From the NCBI GenBank assembly GCA_031288935.1, contig JAITQL010000029.1:1-15833 (forward strand): a DNA stretch of 15,833 nt, given 5' to 3'. Position numbers and translations under genes: made by a program. This DNA is from Tannerella sp. GTDB taxonomy: Bacteria; Bacteroidota; Bacteroidia; Bacteroidales; Tannerellaceae. This document shows positions 14,419 to 15,833 of this stretch, piece after piece. Each line of letters opens with the position of its first letter. The first letter of the stretch is position 1. The notes under the pieces were generated by a model. That model had not been told where the DNA came from. It did no database searches and worked only from the letters and a program-made list of their open reading frames with translations.

Positions 14419-14892
14419 CTATAAGTGATACGCTACCCGGATGGCAACCAGCGCCTGGTCGTAGGTAGTGATCAGGTTATACTTCATGTCCACGCCGACC
14501 GATATTTCGGGCGACAACTGCAATTCGCCGCCCAGTCCGATGTTTATACCCAGCCGTGCCGCATCCTCCCGCCTGTTCAGCAAGTCCTTTTGCCAGATGG
14601 AGATGCCGATTCCGCCAATCGGATAAAACGAAAACAGCTCCGATACTTCCACGATGTAATGGCAGTCCAGATCCATGTACCACGCGCTTGGCCCCTGATT
14701 GCGTATCATGTAGGTCAGCGACGGCGCCAGCCGAAATTCCGGCAGGAAGTTGTAGCGGTAATCCGCCCCAAGCGTCACCGTTTCCCAGTCGAGCGCATAG
14801 CCCGTCTTCGCACTCACCGACGCGCTGCCGGACTGTGCATAACCGCTTGCGGCCACCAGAGCCAGCAAACCTGTTAAAAATAATCTTTTCAT
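14419..14892 (-). CDS. Small outer-membrane beta-barrel protein
   Basis: The protein has 157 residues. The N-terminus MKRLFLTGLLALVAASGYAQ is a clear Sec signal peptide with cleavage after Ala19. The mature part is rich in alternating aromatic and polar residues typical of beta-strands (DYRYNFLP, LAPSLTYMIRN, GIGISIW, LGINIGLGGEL, VGVDMKYNL), about eight strands, and ends AIRVAYHL. This fits a small porin or OmpA/OprF-type eight-strand barrel of unknown function. It starts 26 nt after the dipeptidase stop and is probably co-transcribed with it. Unlike its neighbours it has a strong GGAGG ribosome-binding site, suggesting high expression. No specific family could be named. Confidence 0.8.
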   Translation of the reverse strand: MKRLFLTGLLALVAASGYAQSGSASVSAKTGYALDWETVTLGADYRYNFLPEFRLAPSLTYMIRNQGPSAWYMDLDCHYIVEVSELFSFYPIGGIGISIWQKDLLNRREDAARLGINIGLGGELQLSPEISVGVDMKYNLITTYDQALVAIRVAYHL

Positions 14893-14897
14893 CCTTT

Positions 14898-14902
14898 CCT
14901 CC
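14898..14902 (-). promoter_or_regulatory. Strong Shine-Dalgarno site for the beta-barrel gene
   Basis: The minus strand reads AAAGGAGGAAAGGATG: a perfect GGAGG five bases ahead of the start codon, preceded by an A-run. None of the other starts in this window has such a site, in line with the weak use of Shine-Dalgarno sequences in Bacteroidetes. It confirms the start at 14892. Confidence 0.75.
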
Positions 14903-14918
14903 TTTTTTTGTTCTTCCG

Positions 14919-15833
14919 TTACTTTACTTTCAACCGCTCTCCGGCACTTTCCACAATGCGCCGGTAATAAGCCTCGTCATATCCCGGGAAATCGGGCGAA
15001 GCAGGCAATCCGTAGGGATTGCGTCTGAAGGCGCCGTTTTCCTCTTTCTTCACGTTGCCGTCCACGTATTTCACAAGCAGGTATTCACCCAGCTTTTTCC
15101 AGCGCTCGGTGACTTTCTCCGCATTCGTCCGGCTGAACCATGTCAGGAAGCGCCGCGCCTCGTCCGGATTCGTCCGGTACAGCTCCGTCGCCGCCTGCTC
15201 GATTGCCGGCAGCAGCGTGGCATATCCGCCTTCGATCTCGTCCTGAAGCAGGCGGATGTCCCGAATCATGAAGCTGTACTTGTGGTAAGCCATGTTCGCC
15301 ACCCAGTTGTGAATCCAGAACGCCGACGTCCACGAGAACGTCAGCAGATCGCCATTCCCCGCGCGGTAACACTCCGGCGCTTCCAGCAGCGAGGCATAGA
15401 GCGGATTGAAGACCGCCATGTCCGCATCGTCCACGCCAAACCACAGGATACCGCCCACGGCGTCCGGCAGCCAGTCGCGCATCTGCGGAACGATCACGAA
15501 CGCCGTCTGCTGCGTGGCAATGGCGCGCTCGTTCAGGTACTCCTGCCCGTCGACCGTGAAGTGCATCGGACGCCAGCGGTAAGGCGCCCTGTAAGGCCCC
15601 GCGCCGGCATCCTGCGTCATGTCCAGCTCCGTACCCTCGAAATGATCGCGCATGTTGTTTTGCACGTCGCGCACGGACAGCTTGCGGTCGGGCTTGATGT
15701 ACAGCGGCATCGGCTCCCGGGACGCATCGCCCTTGATGAAGCCGGCGTACTTGTCCATCGACCGGTCGTACTTGCGGAAGAACGACCATACGCGCGCCTC
15801 GCAAGCCCGCAAGCCGCCAAAGTCGTACGGACA
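14919..15833 (-). CDS. C69 family dipeptidase, C-terminal 304 residues (5' truncated)
   Basis: The frame is open through the window edge (first visible residues CPYDFGGLRACEARVW), so the N-terminal part, including the catalytic N-terminal cysteine of this N-terminal-nucleophile hydrolase family, is outside the window. The visible segment contains the family-typical stretches VRDVQNNMRDHFEGTELDMT, then GPYRAPYRW, then TQQTAFVIVPQMRDWLP, then GILWFGVDDADMAVFNPLY. Known members (PepD-like) hydrolyse dipeptides. In Bacteroidetes many are exported, which cannot be checked here. The stop is 26 nt before the beta-barrel protein, suggesting a shared transcript. Full-length proteins are roughly 500-550 residues, so a little over half is present. 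Confidence 0.85.
   Translation of the reverse strand, partial: CPYDFGGLRACEARVWSFFRKYDRSMDKYAGFIKGDASREPMPLYIKPDRKLSVRDVQNNMRDHFEGTELDMTQDAGAGPYRAPYRWRPMHFTVDGQEYLNERAIATQQTAFVIVPQMRDWLPDAVGGILWFGVDDADMAVFNPLYASLLEAPECYRAGNGDLLTFSWTSAFWIHNWVANMAYHKYSFMIRDIRLLQDEIEGGYATLLPAIEQAATELYRTNPDEARRFLTWFSRTNAEKVTERWKKLGEYLLVKYVDGNVKKEENGAFRRNPYGLPASPDFPGYDEAYYRRIVESAGERLKVK

Overview
This window looks like chromosomal DNA of a Bacteroidales bacterium with moderately high GC in its coding regions. The evidence is TAnnTTTG-type promoter elements, mostly absent Shine-Dalgarno sequences, a DUF5686 outer-membrane protein with a carboxypeptidase-regulatory-like domain, exported Gfo/Idh/MocA oxidoreductases beside a DUF6807 lipoprotein, and a C69 dipeptidase. 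Genus cannot be fixed from the sequence alone; a Tannerellaceae-like organism is a guess.

Layout. (1) Positions 1-3895, + strand: the tail of an unidentified gene, then a tight operon of three exported proteins. These are a Tat-exported Gfo/Idh/MocA oxidoreductase, a DUF6807 (PmoA-like) lipoprotein and a second, lipoprotein-type Gfo/Idh/MocA-like protein with a degenerate Rossmann glycine loop. They probably act together on a sugar or glycoside outside the cytoplasm. A hairpin terminator follows. (2) Positions 4128-7053, - strand: a probable three-gene operon of an NrnA-type DHH phosphoesterase, a DgkA-type diacylglycerol/undecaprenol kinase and a ModF-like twin-ATPase ABC protein. (3) Positions 7137-9794, + strand: a large DUF5686 outer-membrane protein, transcribed divergently from a short shared promoter region and apparently started by TTG. 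(4) Positions 9795-10865: a 1.07-kb gene-free spacer between convergent genes. It holds a strong bidirectional terminator hairpin and an AT-rich satellite-like array of about 22 units with 23-nt spacing. The left units are near-perfect palindromes. The right part has been re-amplified as a 92-bp higher-order repeat of four units. (5) Positions 10866-14166, - strand: DNA primase (dnaG), and upstream of it an iron-containing alcohol dehydrogenase with a palindromic candidate operator at its predicted transcription start. (6) Positions 14419-15833, - strand: a C69 dipeptidase cut by the window edge, followed by a small beta-barrel outer-membrane protein with an unusually strong Shine-Dalgarno sequence and a downstream hairpin.

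Most genes are ordinary housekeeping or envelope functions. The two parts that deserve attention are the 23-nt array with its higher-order structure, for which I recognise no named family, and the exported oxidoreductase/DUF6807 operon, whose substrate is unknown.
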